Source: Bradyrhizobium sp. NAS80.1
GTDB lineage: Bacteria > Pseudomonadota > Alphaproteobacteria > Rhizobiales > Xanthobacteraceae
DNA: 64,000 nucleotides
Direction of reading: 5' to 3'
NCBI RefSeq assembly: GCF_001908205.1
Contig: NZ_LGHL01000014.1
Span: forward strand, 28,700 to 92,699
Shown in pieces: positions 1 to 8,509 of the stretch; position 1 is the stretch's first letter; every line of letters starts with the position of its first letter. The position numbers and the translations under genes were made by a program. The notes beneath the pieces are model-generated. The model searched no databases and was not told the DNA's origin. It saw only the letters and a list, made by a program, of their open reading frames with translations.

Positions 1-161
1 AGGCTCGCGCAAAGCGGTCCCCAGCCGATCGAGGCGACCATCAGCGGCAGCGGTGCGAGATAGAACAGGACGAGCGAGATCAGCGCGCCCGAAACGATCG
101 AGGCGAACATCAGGGCCGACGCAGCGCCGGCGATCAGGGCTATCAGTCCAAAGGCCATCAT
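1..161 (-). CDS. DUF2232 family membrane protein, N-terminal fragment
   Basis: The reverse strand opens at ATG 161 after a GGGAGCGGGA ribosome site and runs off the window edge. The 53 visible residues are almost all hydrophobic: two or more helices rich in Ala, Leu, Ile and Gly, separated by short turns. A polytopic DUF2232-type membrane protein follows rpsF-rpsR in Bradyrhizobium and related genera, usually ahead of rplI, and both position and composition fit. No catalytic motif is visible in the fragment. The family's function is not established. It lies 127 nt after rpsR, behind a strong hairpin, so it may be expressed below the ribosomal genes. Confidence 0.6.
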   Translation of the reverse strand, partial: MMAFGLIALIAGAASALMFASIVSGALISLVLFYLAPLPLMVASIGWGPLCAS

Positions 162-252
162 CAGCTGTCCCGCTCCCTTCGAGCGGTTAGAGGCATCTCG
201 CCCCAACCATCGGCGACCGGACGACCCGGAAGCCTTATGAAACTAAAGAGTA

Positions 253-280
253 CGGCCGGCGGCGGTATCGCCGCCGGCCG
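253..280 (-). terminator. Perfect 12-bp hairpin after rpsR
   Basis: CGGCCGGCGGCG (253-264), a GTAT loop, then CGCCGCCGGCCG (269-280) form a perfect 12-bp stem that begins 8 nt past the rpsR stop. On the reverse strand it is followed by TACTCTTTAGTT, a weak T-rich tail. It could be a partial terminator or attenuator between the ribosomal genes and the membrane protein, or an RNA-stabilising 3' structure. Confidence 0.55.
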
Positions 281-288
281 AGTTCGTC

Positions 289-528
289 TTAGCGAATGAC
301 GTAAGGCAGGAGGCCCAGGAACCGCGCGCGCTTGATGGCGCGGGCGAGCTCACGCTGCTTCTTCGCGGACACCGCGGTGATGCGGCTCGGCACGATCTTG
401 CCGCGCTCGGAGACGTAGCGCATCAGCAGCTTGGAGTCCTTGTAGTCGATCTTGGGAGCATTGGCGCCCGTGAACGGGCAGCTCTTGCGACGACGGAAAA
501 ACGGACGGCGTGCACCAGCTTCAGCCAT
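289..528 (-). CDS. rpsR: 30S ribosomal protein S18
   Basis: This 79-residue protein is of normal length for S18. The family core IDYKD..LL.RY.SERGKI.P.RIT spans residues 27-51, with a basic Arg-rich start ([10 protein letters not shown]) and a basic C-terminal helix ([11 protein letters not shown]). S18 binds the platform of the small ribosomal subunit next to S6. The gene lies 5 nt after rpsF on the same strand, the usual bicistronic arrangement that keeps the two partners in equal amounts. A perfect hairpin follows the stop. Confidence 0.98.
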   Translation of the reverse strand: MAEAGARRPFFRRRKSCPFTGANAPKIDYKDSKLLMRYVSERGKIVPSRITAVSAKKQRELARAIKRARFLGLLPYVIR

Positions 529-533
529 TGTTC

Positions 534-1025
534 TTACTCCCCTTCCGTCGTTTCAGCTTCTTCGCGCGGACGGCGCGGACCGCGGTCACCGCGGAAGCCG
601 CCGTCGCGATCGCCGCCACGGAAACCGCCCTCGCGGTCGCCACGGAAGCCGCCTTCACGCTCGCCGCGGAAGCCGCCACGGTCGTCACGCTCGCGATCGC
701 GGTCGGCCTTGCGCATCATCGCGGACGGGCCTTCCTCGAGTTCTTCGACGCGGACGCTGAGATAGCGGATCACGTCTTCGCTGATGCGCTCCTGGCGCTC
801 GATCTCGGCGATCGCCGCGGACGGCGCGTCGATGTTGAGCAGCACGAAGTGCGCCTTGCGGTTCTTGTTCATGCGGTAGGTGAGGGAGCGAACGCCCCAG
901 TTCTCGGTCTTGGTGACCTTGCCGCCGAGACCCTCGACGATGCCGGTCATCTGCGTGGTCAGCTCTTCGACCTGCTGCGTGCTCGCGTCCTGACGCGCGA
1001 GAAAGACATGCTCATAAAGAGGCAT
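534..1025 (-). CDS. rpsF: 30S ribosomal protein S6 with Arg/Gly-rich repeat tail
   Basis: Residues 1-95 are a canonical S6 domain ([33 protein letters not shown], and [12 protein letters not shown] near its end). The start at ATG 1025 is chosen because AGGAAAGGA lies just upstream and the S6 fold begins there; an in-frame ATG nine codons earlier would add residues foreign to the family. From about residue 107 the protein carries an extension of four near-repeats of GGFRG with D/E/R linkers, ending in an acidic tail. Such tails occur in S6 of several alphaproteobacteria and vary in repeat number. S6 pairs with S18 on the ribosome platform, and rpsR follows directly. Confidence 0.97.
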   Translation of the reverse strand: MPLYEHVFLARQDASTQQVEELTTQMTGIVEGLGGKVTKTENWGVRSLTYRMNKNRKAHFVLLNIDAPSAAIAEIERQERISEDVIRYLSVRVEELEEGPSAMMRKADRDRERDDRGGFRGEREGGFRGDREGGFRGGDRDGGFRGDRGPRRPREEAETTEGE

Positions 1026-1364
1026 GGAAGTCCTTTCCTCATGTTGGCGCATCGCCCGGCGTCAAGCCCTTAAGAGACCTTCGGAAAGGACTCTGGGATT
1101 AAGCTCAGAAGGCGGAAACACGGGACGACGGGCCGACTGGCCCTGCCACACCAAAATCACGAGTGATTTGTTGAGACCGTCCGTTCAGCTCCCGGCCGGG
1201 GTCTGCGGATGCGCGCCTTATACGGATTTTGGCCGGCTTTGCAAGGTTGGGGAGCCAGGTTTCGGGCCCGGGGGACCCGCAGGCGGCCCAGGACCGACCC
1301 TTCCATGGTACCAGCTTGATTTATTTGTTTGTATGGCATACAAATAAGGCCACGGGAGGATTCA
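1026..1364. other. Divergent intergenic region between rpsF and the tetR gene
   Basis: These 339 nt hold the leader of rpsF on the reverse strand and the leader of the TetR gene on the forward strand. The only clear structure is the palindrome at 1328-1344, annotated separately. An S6:S18-binding leader RNA is possible upstream of rpsF in bacteria, but I could not fold a convincing one by eye. Confidence 0.5.
1328..1344. promoter_or_regulatory. Palindromic operator candidate for the TetR regulator
   Basis: TTTGTATG-G-CATACAAA is a perfect inverted repeat with 8-bp arms and a one-base centre, ending 20 nt before the TetR start codon at 1365. TetR proteins bind short dyads of this kind and often repress their own transcription. 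The position suggests autoregulation, and probably control of the desaturase gene 2 nt downstream of the tetR stop. Confidence 0.6.
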
Positions 1365-2072
1365 ATGGCAGACAAATCTGCTCATGCGCCATCTGAATCG
1401 ATAGTCGGAGATCCCAAGCACGCCGTCCGGGCGACGCGCTCTGCCGGCCGCAAAATGCGGTCGCTCCTCTTGGATGCGGCAAGCCCGTTGTTCCGGGAGA
1501 GGGGGCTGTCGGGCGCCTCGATCACCGACATCGCGGCCGCCGCGGACGCGTTCCCGAGCCAGATCACCTATTACTTCCGCACCAAGGAGGCGCTGTTCGT
1601 CGAATGCGCCTGCCGCGATCTGTTGTACCTGGCGCGGGCGACGGAGCAGGCGGCGCTGAAGGCGCGCACGCCGCGGGAGTACACCCACGCGCTGGCCGAG
1701 ACCGTGACGGCGAGCGATTCAGTCGCTTTCTTCGCCGAGGCCCTGATACTGACTAGGCGGCGCCAGGATCTTGCGCCACTGGTCGAGCGCACCATCGAAC
1801 GACTGCACAGCGAGGGCGCGCGCGCCTATGCCGGCCAGGTCGTTCGGCACGGCTGGCGCTCCCTGCGCGCGCCCGACGAAAGCTCGCGGCGGTTCTGGGC
1901 CGTCGCCGTCGGCGTCATCCTCGAAGGCTATGCCATGGGCCGTTCGCCGGGCGAATTATGCGCCGAAATGCTGCGCGTGCTCGGCGAGCAGGCGAAATCC
2001 ACTGGCGATACTGCACGCCTGCGCCTCGTCGACGAGCGCGACGGATCAACCAGTTCGGATGAGGAGAGTTAG
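1365..2072 (+). CDS. TetR/AcrR family transcriptional regulator
   Basis: The 235-residue protein has a TetR DNA-binding domain at residues 30-80: a first helix with LLLDAASPLFRERGLSG, then the helix-turn-helix SITDIAAAADAFPSQITYYFRTKEALF with the hallmark YYFxxKEALF. The remainder is a helical ligand and dimer domain of no recognised subtype. ATG 1365 is preceded by GGGAGGA, whereas a start further upstream would lie inside the palindrome. The next gene, a fatty acid desaturase, starts 3 nt after the stop, so the two are almost certainly cotranscribed. By analogy with DesT/FabR-type TetR repressors of desaturases, the ligand may be an acyl thioester; this is inference. Confidence 0.93.
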   Translation: MADKSAHAPSESIVGDPKHAVRATRSAGRKMRSLLLDAASPLFRERGLSGASITDIAAAADAFPSQITYYFRTKEALFVECACRDLLYLARATEQAALKARTPREYTHALAETVTASDSVAFFAEALILTRRRQDLAPLVERTIERLHSEGARAYAGQVVRHGWRSLRAPDESSRRFWAVAVGVILEGYAMGRSPGELCAEMLRVLGEQAKSTGDTARLRLVDERDGSTSSDEES

Positions 2073-2074
2073 CC

Positions 2075-3100
2075 ATGACCGCGCTTCGCATGCGTGCCCG
2101 CGATTTCCTGACCGACGGCCAACTTGCCGACGTGCGCCAACGCGTGACCTGGAAGGGCGTCGCGCTGATCGCGCATGCCTGGGCGCTGATCATTGGTGCG
2201 ATCGCGTTGGTCGCATGGTGGCCCAATCCGATCACCTACATTCTTGCGGTCGCCATCATCGGCTCGCGCCAGCTTGGGCTTGCGATCCTGATGCATGACG
2301 GAGCGCATGGTTGCCTGTCCGCGGACGAGAAGACCAATCTGGCCCTGAGCCAGTGGTTTTGTGCTTATCCTCTCTTTGCGGAGACGCGCAGCTATCGGCG
2401 CTATCACCTTCAGCATCATGCGCGCACCCAGCAAGAGGACGATCCTGATCTCGTGCTGTCGGCGCCGTTTCCGATCACGAAGCTGAGCTATCGCCGCAAG
2501 TTCATTCGCGATATCACGGGGCAGACCGGCTACCAGCAGCGCAAGGCGCAGCTGCTCAACGCGCTCGGGCCGAAGGACTGGCCGTGGCGCCAGCGCGCCG
2601 TGCATTTCTGGGAGAAGCTCGGCCCGCAATGCCTCGTCAATGCCGTGATGTTCGCAGCGCTCGCGGCGGCCGGCGTGTGGTGGGCCTATCCGCTGCTATG
2701 GCTGGTGCCGCTTTTGACGTGGATGATGGTGATCACCCGCATCCGCAACATCGCCGAGCACGCCGTCGTGCCCGACAGCCATGATCCGCTGCGCAACACC
2801 CGCACCACGCATGCCAATTTTCTCGAGCGCCTGTTCATTGCGCCGTACTACGTGAACTATCACCTCGAGCATCATCTGCTGTTTTACGTGCCCTGCTACA
2901 ATCTGCCGAAGGTGCACCGTCTGCTCAGCGAAAGCCGGCATGCCGGCCGCATGGAGGTGCAGCCGGGCTACGCCGCCGTGCTACGGCTCGCGACAGCAAA
3001 GCCCGACCAGGAGGACCGTCCCGGGCAATTGGTGAACAGCGCGCGCCGCGCGCGGGCGGGGGCGGAGGTCGATGCCAATCAGACCGCCGGTGGGTTTTGA
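2075..3100 (+). CDS. Membrane fatty acid desaturase family protein
   Basis: This 341-residue membrane protein carries the three histidine clusters of the di-iron desaturase/hydroxylase family: HDGAH at 74-78, HLQHH at 111-115 and HLEHH at 263-267, plus H229 in IAEHA. Hydrophobic segments lie near 30-70 and 185-222. The family oxidises acyl chains or related lipids in the membrane using O2 and an electron donor; the exact substrate cannot be read from sequence. The start at 2075 is coupled to the TetR gene ending at 2072. The C-terminal 40 residues are polar, Arg/Ala rich and probably not part of the fold. Beta-carotene ketolase-like relatives are an alternative, but the HLEHH box spacing suits desaturases. 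Confidence 0.9.
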   Translation: MTALRMRARDFLTDGQLADVRQRVTWKGVALIAHAWALIIGAIALVAWWPNPITYILAVAIIGSRQLGLAILMHDGAHGCLSADEKTNLALSQWFCAYPLFAETRSYRRYHLQHHARTQQEDDPDLVLSAPFPITKLSYRRKFIRDITGQTGYQQRKAQLLNALGPKDWPWRQRAVHFWEKLGPQCLVNAVMFAALAAAGVWWAYPLLWLVPLLTWMMVITRIRNIAEHAVVPDSHDPLRNTRTTHANFLERLFIAPYYVNYHLEHHLLFYVPCYNLPKVHRLLSESRHAGRMEVQPGYAAVLRLATAKPDQEDRPGQLVNSARRARAGAEVDANQTAGGF

Positions 3101-3274
3101 GGGCCGGCATCCCCGGTTGAATGCCGGTCGAAGTATCCATCTTGGCTTGACATTCCAGCCCCGGACGGTGTCTACGGCCCCCTTTGACGCATGATCCGGA
3201 ACCATGGCCTAAGGCCGTGCGTAATCGGCTGCTGGTTCTCGCAGGGATCACGCTCGACAAGCAGGGGAGCGCCG

Positions 3275-4234
3275 ATGACGGCTGCATTCACATTTCCTGG
3301 GCAGGGTTCCCAGGCAGTCGGCATGGGCAAGGCCCTGGCCGACGCCTTTCCGGCGGCGCGCGCCGTGTTTGACGAGGTCGATTCCGCGCTTGACGAGAAG
3401 CTGACCGCCATCATCTGGGATGGTCCGGCCGAAACCCTCCAGCTCACCGAGAACGCCCAGCCGGCGCTGATGGCGGTGTCCATTGCCACCCTGCGCGTGC
3501 TGGAGGCCGAGGCTGGTTTTTCCATGGGACGAGACGCGGCTTTCGTGGCCGGCCATTCCCTCGGTGAATATTCGGCGCTGGCGGCGGCCGGCAGCCTGAC
3601 GGTTTCAGACACCGCGCGGCTGCTTCGCACCCGCGGTCTCGCAATGCAAAAGGCCGTGCCGGTGGGCGCTGGTGCGATGGCCGCGCTGCTTGGTCTCGAC
3701 TACGAGGCCGCCATGGAAGTCGCCAAAGAGGCGGCGCAGGGGCAGGTCTGCCAGGCCGCCAATGACAATGGCGGCGGGCAGGTGGTCGTCTCCGGCGACA
3801 AGGTCGCGGTCGATCGCGCCGTTGAGATTGCCAAGGGCAAGGGCGCCAAGCGCGCGATGCTGCTGCCGGTGTCCGCACCCTTCCATTGCAAGCTGATGCA
3901 GCCGGCTGCCGACGCAATGGCGGAAGCGCTGGCGAAGGTCACGATCAAGGCGCCGGCGGCCCCGCTGGTATCGAACGTGCTCGCGAGCGCGATCACCGAT
4001 CCCGACGAGATCCGCCGTCGCCTGGTCGAGCAGGTCACCGGCACGGTGCGTTGGCGCGAGTCGGTTGCCTACATGGCGGGGCAGGGAGTCACCCGTTTCT
4101 TCGAGATCGGTGCCGGCAAGGTGCTGACCGGCCTCGTCAAGCGGATCGCGGACGGCGCCGTCGGTGTTGCGGTCGGCGGTCCGAACGACATTGCCGCCGC
4201 CAAGGATGCAATGGCCGCTGCGAAGCAGGGCTAA
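3275..4234 (+). CDS. fabD: Malonyl-CoA:ACP transacylase
   Basis: FabD moves malonyl from CoA to acyl carrier protein, feeding chain elongation. The 319 residues match the family length. FPGQGSQ lies at 7-13, the nucleophile Ser95 in GHSLGEYSAL, and the partner His204 in SAPFHCKLM; QAANDNGGGQVVVSG and the final VLTGLVKRI are also typical. ATG 3275 follows CAGGGGAG. The gene heads the fabD-fabG-acpP-fabF series. A palindromic repeat fills the gap before fabG. Confidence 0.98.
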   Translation: MTAAFTFPGQGSQAVGMGKALADAFPAARAVFDEVDSALDEKLTAIIWDGPAETLQLTENAQPALMAVSIATLRVLEAEAGFSMGRDAAFVAGHSLGEYSALAAAGSLTVSDTARLLRTRGLAMQKAVPVGAGAMAALLGLDYEAAMEVAKEAAQGQVCQAANDNGGGQVVVSGDKVAVDRAVEIAKGKGAKRAMLLPVSAPFHCKLMQPAADAMAEALAKVTIKAPAAPLVSNVLASAITDPDEIRRRLVEQVTGTVRWRESVAYMAGQGVTRFFEIGAGKVLTGLVKRIADGAVGVAVGGPNDIAAAKDAMAAAKQG

Positions 4235-4236
4235 AA

Positions 4237-4321
4237 GCGCGATGATTCGCCATCACGCTTCAGTTCTTTAGTTTGCGCACGATCTTTCCGGAAAACCGCT
4301 GCACATTTTTCCGGATCGTGC
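4237..4321. repeat. Dispersed palindromic element, copy 1 (long form)
   Basis: Two nested hairpins make up the element. The first is GCGCGATG...CATCACGC (4237-4258). The second is larger, with arms GCACGATC and GATCGTGC (4277-4284 and 4314-4321) around TTTCCGGAAAACCGCTGCACA. Closely related copies lie at 29314-29397, 30297-30345 and 39272-39319. All are intergenic. This copy separates fabD from fabG by 103 nt without blocking the order of the operon. Confidence 0.85.
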
Positions 4322-4337
4322 TTTGAAGGAGTTATCG

Positions 4338-5075
4338 ATGTTCGATCTGACTGGCAAAAAGGCGCTCGTCACCGGAGCGACCGGCGGCATCGGCGGCGCG
4401 ATCGCGCAGGCGCTGCATGCGCAGGGCGCCACGGTCGCTATTTCGGGAACGCGGAAGGAAGTGCTGGACGAGCTGGCCGGCAAGCTCGGCGAGCGCGTCC
4501 ACGTGCTGCCCTGCAATCTCTCCAAGGCTGATGAGGTCGAGGCGCTGGTGCCCGCCGCGGAAGCGGCGATGGGTCAGGTCGATATCCTCATCGCCAATGC
4601 CGGCATCACCCGCGACAACCTCTTCGTCCAGCTCCGCGACGAGGATTGGGAGGAGGTCATCAACGTCAACCTGACCGCGACCTTCCGCCTGGCGCGCGCC
4701 GCGACCAAATTGATGATGCGCAAGCGCTTCGGCCGTATCATCGCCATCACCTCGGTGGTCGGTGTGACCGGCAATCCCGGGCAGGGCAACTACACCGCGT
4801 CGAAGGCCGGCCTGATCGGAATGATCAAGACGCTCGGGGCGGAATACGCCAAGCGCGGCGTGACCGCGAACTGCATCGCGCCCGGCTTCATCAAGACGCC
4901 GATGACGGATGCGCTCAATGACAAGCAGCGCGAAACGATTCTGACCAAGGTTCCGGCGGCCCGCCTGGGGACGCCGGAGGACATAGCGGCCGCCGCCGTC
5001 TACCTGAGTTCGAACGAAGCGGCCTACGTCACCGGGCAAACCATCCACGTCAATGGCGGCATGGCCATGATCTGA
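4338..5075 (+). CDS. fabG: 3-oxoacyl-ACP reductase
   Basis: FabG reduces beta-ketoacyl-ACP with NADPH in each elongation round. The 245-residue short-chain dehydrogenase has the cofactor loop TGATGGIG at 12-19, NAG at 87-89, N111, and the catalytic set S139, Y152, K156 (the latter pair in YTASK). The end NGGMAMI is typical of FabG. ATG 4338 has AAGGAG 7 nt upstream, and an earlier TTG is not needed. It lies between fabD and acpP, confirming a role in fatty acid synthesis rather than in a side pathway. Confidence 0.98.
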   Translation: MFDLTGKKALVTGATGGIGGAIAQALHAQGATVAISGTRKEVLDELAGKLGERVHVLPCNLSKADEVEALVPAAEAAMGQVDILIANAGITRDNLFVQLRDEDWEEVINVNLTATFRLARAATKLMMRKRFGRIIAITSVVGVTGNPGQGNYTASKAGLIGMIKTLGAEYAKRGVTANCIAPGFIKTPMTDALNDKQRETILTKVPAARLGTPEDIAAAAVYLSSNEAAYVTGQTIHVNGGMAMI

Positions 5076-5387
5076 CGTCTCGTGTCGCACTGCCCACATG
5101 GGCGGCGCGGGATGCGGCAAACGGCCGTTTCCACAGCGAAATGAGGCTTATAGTCAAGGCAATTGAAGTATGATAACCGGACGTTCAACGGATGGGCAAA
5201 GAACGCCATTGCAGGTTTTTGAAACCCTGTATATTGGCGATGCGGAGCCTTGGCCGTCGTTCGCCGGGGCCCCGCACCGGTTAGGTTGGGGCCAAATCAA
5301 AGTTCGTAAGCGAAGGCAGTCAAACGACCACGACGGCTCGTACGTCCCGGGGGGTCGGGTCTACAGGGAACAACACGAGGTTAAGCA
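5076..5387 (+). promoter_or_regulatory. acpP upstream region with a weak promoter candidate
   Basis: This gap of 312 nt between fabG and acpP has no credible gene. TTGCAG (5209-5214) and TATATT (5230-5235) resemble -35 and -10 boxes, but the spacer is only 15 nt, so the call is weak. A separate promoter here would fit the high demand for ACP. Confidence 0.3.
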
Positions 5388-5627
5388 ATGAGTGACATTG
5401 GCGAGCGGGTTAAGAAGATCGTGGTCGAACACCTTGGTGTTGAGCCCGAGAAGGTTGTCGACGCTGCGAGCTTCATCGACGACCTCGGCGCCGACAGTCT
5501 GGACACCGTCGAGCTGGTGATGGCGTTCGAAGAGGAATTCGGTTGCGAGATTCCGGACGACGCCGCGGAAACGATTCTCACCGTCGGCGACGCCACGAAG
5601 TTTCTCGAGAAGAACGCGAAGAGCTAA
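5388..5627 (+). CDS. acpP: Acyl carrier protein
   Basis: This 79-residue acidic protein carries growing fatty acyl chains on a phosphopantetheine arm attached to Ser37 in [23 protein letters not shown] is the usual recognition helix after the serine. Length and charge are standard for bacterial fatty acid ACP. It lies between fabG and fabF, and the long upstream gap and the hairpin behind it suggest it is also made as its own abundant transcript. Confidence 0.99.
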   Translation: MSDIGERVKKIVVEHLGVEPEKVVDAASFIDDLGADSLDTVELVMAFEEEFGCEIPDDAAETILTVGDATKFLEKNAKS

Positions 5628-5655
5628 GGCTCTTCATTTTCGCGGGGACAACATT

Positions 5656-5694
5656 GAAACCGGACGGGCCGCCTACCGGCGGTCAGCCGGTTTC
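5656..5694 (+). terminator. Hairpin between acpP and fabF
   Basis: GAAACCGG (5656-5663) pairs with CCGGTTTC (5687-5694), with further inner pairing GCCGCC/GGCGGT. It is followed by TTGTTATTGG, only modestly T-rich. It begins 28 nt after acpP and may end or trim a monocistronic acpP message while letting some transcription reach fabF. Confidence 0.55.
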
Positions 5695-5735
5695 TTGTTA
5701 TTGGCCGTGAATCTTTCGATGAGGAGTTTTCGGAT

Positions 5736-7001
5736 ATGAGGCGGGTTGTCGTCACGGGTCTTGGCATGGTCTCGCCACTCGGCTGCGGCGTCGAGCCGAC
5801 CTGGAAACGTATCCTCAACGGCGAAAGCGGTGCGCGCAGGATCGAGAGCTTCGATATCTCCGATCTTCAGACCAAGATCGCCTGCACGGTCGTGCGCGGC
5901 GACGGTACCAACGACACCTTCAATCCCGACAAATGGATGGAGCCGAAGGACCAGCGCAAGGTCGACGACTTCATCATCTTCGGCATGGCCGCGGCCGGCC
6001 AGGCGCTCGATGATGCCAACTGGCATCCCGAGACCGAAGAGGACAAGTGCGCGACCGGCACCATGATCGGGTCCGGCATCGGCGGCCTCAACGGCATTGC
6101 TGACACTGCGATCCTACTGAAGGAGCGCGGTCCGCGCCGTGTTTCTCCGTTCTTCATCCCGGGCCGTCTGATCAATCTTGCTTCCGGCTACGTCTCGATC
6201 GCGCACGGGCTGAAGGGGCCGAACCATTCGGTGGTCACGGCCTGCTCGACCGGCGCACATGCGGTCGGCGACGCTGCCCGCCTCATCGCGCTCGGCGATG
6301 CCGACGTCATGGTCGCCGGCGGCGCGGAATCGCCGATCAGCCGCATCGGCATTGCCGGCTTCAACGCCGCGCGTGCGCTCTCGACCGGCTTCAACGAGAC
6401 GCCCGAGAAAGCCTCGCGTCCCTACGACAAGGATCGCGACGGCTTCGTAATGGGCGAGGGTGCCGGCGTTCTCGTGCTTGAGGAACTCGAACACGCCAGG
6501 CGCCGCGGCGCCAAGATCTACGCCGAAGTGATCGGCTACGGGCTGTCGGGCGATGCCTATCACATCACCTCGCCGTCGCCCGACGGCGATGGCGGCTTCC
6601 GCAGCATGTCGGCGGCGCTCAAGCGCGCCGGTCTTACGGCATCCGATCTCGACTACATCAACGCGCACGGCACCTCGACGCCGCTCGGTGACGAGATCGA
6701 GCTTGGCGCGGTGGAGCGTCTGCTCGGCAATGCCGCTTCCAAGGTGGCGATGTCCTCGACCAAGTCGTCGACCGGCCATCTGCTTGGCGCGGCCGGTGCG
6801 ATCGAGGCAATCTTCGCCGTTCTCGCGATTCGCGATAACATCGTGCCGCCGACGATCAACCTGGACAATCCGTCGGTCGAGACTGCGATCGATCTCGTGC
6901 CGCATGTTGCGAAGAAGCGTGAGGTCAACGTCGCATTGTCGAATTCTTTTGGTTTTGGGGGTACCAATGCGTCGGTGATCGTCCGGCGCCTGATCAATTA
7001 A
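5736..7001 (+). CDS. fabF: 3-oxoacyl-ACP synthase II
   Basis: FabF condenses malonyl-ACP with acyl-ACP. The 421-residue thiolase-fold protein has the nucleophile C170 in TACSTGAHA, H311 in NAHGTSTPLGD, K343, and H348 in KSSTGHLLGAAG, the Cys-His-His set of KAS I/II. The closing NSFGFGGTNAS is also diagnostic. ATG 5736 is preceded by GAGGAG. It follows acpP and precedes mltG, a neighbourhood widely conserved in Bradyrhizobium and relatives. Confidence 0.98.
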   Translation: MRRVVVTGLGMVSPLGCGVEPTWKRILNGESGARRIESFDISDLQTKIACTVVRGDGTNDTFNPDKWMEPKDQRKVDDFIIFGMAAAGQALDDANWHPETEEDKCATGTMIGSGIGGLNGIADTAILLKERGPRRVSPFFIPGRLINLASGYVSIAHGLKGPNHSVVTACSTGAHAVGDAARLIALGDADVMVAGGAESPISRIGIAGFNAARALSTGFNETPEKASRPYDKDRDGFVMGEGAGVLVLEELEHARRRGAKIYAEVIGYGLSGDAYHITSPSPDGDGGFRSMSAALKRAGLTASDLDYINAHGTSTPLGDEIELGAVERLLGNAASKVAMSSTKSSTGHLLGAAGAIEAIFAVLAIRDNIVPPTINLDNPSVETAIDLVPHVAKKREVNVALSNSFGFGGTNASVIVRRLIN

Positions 7002-7127
7002 TTTATGGTTGCGACGAATCCACCGTTTTGCCGTATTCGGCGATAGTCATGGAAGTGGGCGCGTGCATTTGGCTTGGCAAGCGATTGTCAGGCCGCGATT
7101 GAACCGGCAGGATTCAGGTTTGCTTCG

Positions 7128-8393
7128 ATGAGTGAAAGGCCGCCCATTTCGCCCCGGAGTCCGCGCGCTGCGCTCGAGCCCGAGCAGGTGCCGCCGCCGC
7201 CGAAGCGATCGGACCGCGCGCGCAACCCGATCGTGATCGTCGGTAACGCCATCATCACCCTCCTGCTGATCGCCATGATCGGCGCCGGCGCTGTCTATTA
7301 TTACGGCCGCCAGGTGCTGGAAGCACCCGGGCCGCTTAGGGAAGACAAGATCGTCAACATTCCGCAGCGCGCGGGCAAGCGTGACATCGCCGAGACCCTG
7401 AACAGGGAAGGCGTGTCGGACGTCAATCCGTGGGTGTTCATCGCCGCCGTGGCTGCGTTGAAGGCGAGCTCGGAGCTCAAGCCTGGTGAGTATTCGTTCC
7501 AGAAGAACGCATCGTTGCGCGAGGTCATCGCCACCATCGTCGAGGGCAAGGTGGTGCAGCACGCCGTCACGATCCCGGAAGGCCTGACCTCCGAGCAGAT
7601 CGTGGCGCGGCTTTCCGATAACGACATCTTCACCGGTAGTGTCCGCGAATTGCCGCGCGAAGGTACGCTGTTGCCCGAGACCTACAAGTTCCCGCGCGGC
7701 ACCACGCGCGAGCAGGTGATCCAGCGCTTGCAGCAGGCGCACAAGCGCGTGCTGGCCGAGATCTGGGAGCGCCGCAGCCAGGACGTCCCGGTCAAGACGC
7801 CGGAGCAGCTGGTGACGCTGGCCTCGATCGTCGAGAAGGAAACCGGCAAGCCCGACGAGCGCAGCCGTGTCGCCGCCGTGTTCGCCAACCGCCTTAAGCA
7901 GAAGATCAAGCTCCAGTCCGATCCGACGATCATCTATGGCCTCGTCGGCGGCAAGGGCACGCTGGGCCGCCCGATCAAGCGCAGCGAAATCACGCAGCCG
8001 TCGCCCTACAACACCTATGTGATCGAAGGGCTGCCGCCGGGGCCGATCTCCAATCCCGGCCGCGCCTCGCTCGAGGCCGCAGCCAATCCAGCCCGCACCC
8101 GCGACCTCTATTTCGTCGCCGACGGCACCGGTGGGCACGCCTTCACCGAGACCTACGACGCGCACCAGAAGAACGTCGCCAAACTCCGCGCGATGGAGAA
8201 GCAGATCCAGAACGACACGGTCGAGCCGGCCGAGGATGCGCAGCCGCCGGCCGCCACCGCGCCTGCCGATACGCCGACCGCGACCACGCCGGCGCGGCCC
8301 AACCAGCAGAAGAAGCCACCGGCTCGCCCCGCCAATCCTGCACCGGCAAGGCAGGGCGCAGTGCAGTCGTCGCCGCCGGTGGTCCAGCGCTAG
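7128..8393 (+). CDS. mltG: Endolytic murein transglycosylase MltG
   Basis: MltG cleaves nascent glycan strands and so sets their length. The protein has a cytoplasmic Pro-rich start, one membrane helix at about 35-58, and a periplasmic YceG domain ending near 370. The likely catalytic glutamate is E236 in ASIVEKETG, followed by AAVFANRL and the LQSDPTIIYG segment. The last 60 residues are Pro/Ala/Thr-rich and of low complexity. ATG 7128 is chosen because the 18 codons before it lack family character. The gene lies in the fabF-mltG-yicC-gmk series. Confidence 0.95.
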   Translation: MSERPPISPRSPRAALEPEQVPPPPKRSDRARNPIVIVGNAIITLLLIAMIGAGAVYYYGRQVLEAPGPLREDKIVNIPQRAGKRDIAETLNREGVSDVNPWVFIAAVAALKASSELKPGEYSFQKNASLREVIATIVEGKVVQHAVTIPEGLTSEQIVARLSDNDIFTGSVRELPREGTLLPETYKFPRGTTREQVIQRLQQAHKRVLAEIWERRSQDVPVKTPEQLVTLASIVEKETGKPDERSRVAAVFANRLKQKIKLQSDPTIIYGLVGGKGTLGRPIKRSEITQPSPYNTYVIEGLPPGPISNPGRASLEAAANPARTRDLYFVADGTGGHAFTETYDAHQKNVAKLRAMEKQIQNDTVEPAEDAQPPAATAPADTPTATTPARPNQQKKPPARPANPAPARQGAVQSSPPVVQR

Positions 8394-8509
8394 GCCTCGC
8401 GCAGATCTGCCTACGGGACTTTGCGGATTCCACTTTCCTGCAAAATAGTCTTAAGATTCGCGTGCCTTGATGGCTTTGCGAATCTTGTCTTTCTGGAGAA
8501 TTTCACCCG

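Noticed and set aside
1026..1160. S6:S18-binding leader RNA ahead of rpsF
   Set aside because: Position is right but I could not identify the conserved bulged stem by eye; a covariance model search would decide.
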